A DNA stretch of 64,000 bases. Origin: an uncultured Porphyromonadaceae bacterium. GTDB taxonomy: Bacteria; Bacteroidota; Bacteroidia; Bacteroidales; Muribaculaceae. Shown one piece after another: positions 63,127 to 64,000 of this stretch; the stretch's first letter is position 1, and every line of letters begins with the position of its first letter. A model generated the notes under the pieces. That model had not been told where the DNA came from. It worked only from the letters and a program-made list of their open reading frames with translations, and did no database searches. The DNA lies in assembly GCA_900548975.1 (NCBI GenBank), contig URMS01000006.1:62001-126000 (forward strand), given 5' to 3'. Both the position numbers and the translations under genes were made by a program.

Positions 63127-64000
63127 ATGAAATATAGATTCTGTGGAAAAAGCGGCCTGCAACTGCCGCTCGTGTCACTCGGCATGTGGCATAATTTCGG
63201 AGATTCCGACCGATATGCCACGATGAAAGAAATCGCGTTCAAGGCATTCGGAGAGGGAATCACTCATTTTGACCTTGCCGACAACTACGGGCCGCCCCCG
63301 GGAAGTGCCGAGCGTAATTTCCGTCGCCTTATGCAGGATGGCCTGAAAACACATCGAGACGAGATAATTGTCTCGTCAAAGGCCGGACACCTGATGTGGG
63401 ACGGTCCTTACGGGGACGGAGGATCGAGAAAGCATATCATGGCAGGCATTGACCAAAGCCTCACGCGTACCGGACTTGACTATTTCGACATATTCTACAG
63501 CCACCGCTACTGTGAGGAAACTCCGCTGGAAGAAACGGCTCAAGCCCTTATTGATATAGTACATCAGGGTAAGGCACTATACATCGGCCTGTCGAAATAT
63601 CCGGTGGAGAAAGGTAAAGAGATGTGCCGGCTTCTGGAAGAACAGCATGTGCGGTGCCTTATTTACCAGGACAGATACAATATGCTTTCACGAAAGCCGG
63701 AAGTCGAACATTTCGACCTCGTTAGAAAGGAAGGTCTGGGATTCATCGCGTTCTCCCCGTTGGCACAGGGACTGCTGACAAACCGCTACCTTAACGGCAT
63801 CCCGGAAGATTCCAGAGTAGTGAAAAGCGGCGTATTTCTGCATCGTGAAGACATTACCCCGGAGCTGATAGCGAAAATCAGCCGGCTCAACGATGTCGCG
63901 GCTCAAAGAGGACAGACTCTGGCGGAGATGTCGCTGTCGTGGCTTCTTAGCAATGAGACGCTCACATCGGTGATAATCGGAGCCAGCTCAGAGAAACAGT
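63127..64000 (+). CDS. Aldo/keto reductase (partial, runs off the window)
   Basis: 291 complete codons visible; the 3' end is cut by the window edge. The NAD(P)H-dependent (beta/alpha)8 reductase shows the catalytic tetrad: Asp and Tyr in THFDLADNYGPPPGSAERN, Lys in IIVSSKAGH and His in DIFYSHRY. The cofactor-binding GFIAFSPLAQGLLTNRY and SVIIGASSEKQ complete the picture. The PPPGSAE motif and overall pattern match the YghZ/L-glyceraldehyde-3-phosphate reductase branch. It belongs to the AT-richer terminal segment. Confidence 0.93.
   Translation, partial: MKYRFCGKSGLQLPLVSLGMWHNFGDSDRYATMKEIAFKAFGEGITHFDLADNYGPPPGSAERNFRRLMQDGLKTHRDEIIVSSKAGHLMWDGPYGDGGSRKHIMAGIDQSLTRTGLDYFDIFYSHRYCEETPLEETAQALIDIVHQGKALYIGLSKYPVEKGKEMCRLLEEQHVRCLIYQDRYNMLSRKPEVEHFDLVRKEGLGFIAFSPLAQGLLTNRYLNGIPEDSRVVKSGVFLHREDITPELIAKISRLNDVAAQRGQTLAEMSLSWLLSNETLTSVIIGASSEKQ

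Noticed and set aside
62871..63263. A 130-codon minus-strand frame
   Set aside because: It overlaps the MITE end, a promoter and the start of the aldo/keto reductase on the other strand, and has no recognisable protein features.

Overview
The window looks like a chromosome segment of a GC-rich member of the Bacteroidales, most likely a gut Muribaculaceae-type organism. The evidence is SusC/SusD pairs, lipoprotein signal peptides, promoters of the Bacteroidetes type (TTTG, about 20 bases, then TAnnTTTG) upstream of many genes, short or absent Shine-Dalgarno sequences, and a large CAZyme load. The genus call is inference; no rRNA is present.

Layout. Bases 1-400 hold a SUI1-type translation factor. 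Bases 456-15842 are a polysaccharide utilisation locus: a membrane-spanning propeller-AraC regulator without kinase domains, an ECF sigma factor without an adjacent anti-sigma factor, SusC, SusD, an Ig-like surface lipoprotein, an alginate-lyase-like enzyme, a GH28/GH49-like beta-helix enzyme and a heparinase II/III-like lyase. Bases 15922-17456 on the minus strand carry a compact three-gene module that reads as toxin, HTH antitoxin with a C-terminal tail, and SecB-like chaperone, with its own promoter. Bases 17518-21409 are a housekeeping run (FtsB/DivIC-like, membrane protein, MutS, GNAT), followed by tRNA-Asp, tRNA-Arg and an AT-richer AAA ATPase gene. Bases 23222-24587 hold cysteine synthase and an unusual non-coding tract with two more copies of the gene's 3' end and a mirrored set of six hairpins. 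Two tRNA-Val genes and gdhA follow.

Bases 27135-37463 on the minus strand carry GH89 and GH30 enzymes, an outer-membrane barrel, glutamine synthetase, and a likely cell-wall-peptide operon (transglutaminase-like, NlpC/P60, dipeptide epimerase). Bases 37685-47104 on the plus strand carry a lipoprotein, a second mirrored hairpin cluster, and a CAZyme group without transporter (GH97, GH43, GH88, DUF4861) followed by mannose-6-phosphate isomerase and a ROK kinase. A 1499-residue multidomain secreted protein, a Sel1 protein, a YeiH-type transporter, ComEC, and a folK/tex/phosphoesterase operon come next, then an acyltransferase. The last 3 kb is AT-richer: a LytS/LytTR two-component pair, a MITE-like 198-bp element directly upstream of the kinase start, and a truncated aldo/keto reductase.

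How they work together: the first locus would bind, cut and import a uronate-containing glycan. GH88 in the second CAZyme group is the usual next step on unsaturated uronides made by lyases, and ManA plus the ROK kinase would feed released sugars into glycolysis. GdhA, GlnA and the epimerase operon form a glutamate-centred nitrogen theme. The most unusual items are the toxin-antitoxin-SecB module, the two mirrored hairpin arrays with compensatory base changes, and the synonymous repeated copies of the cysteine synthase C-terminus.
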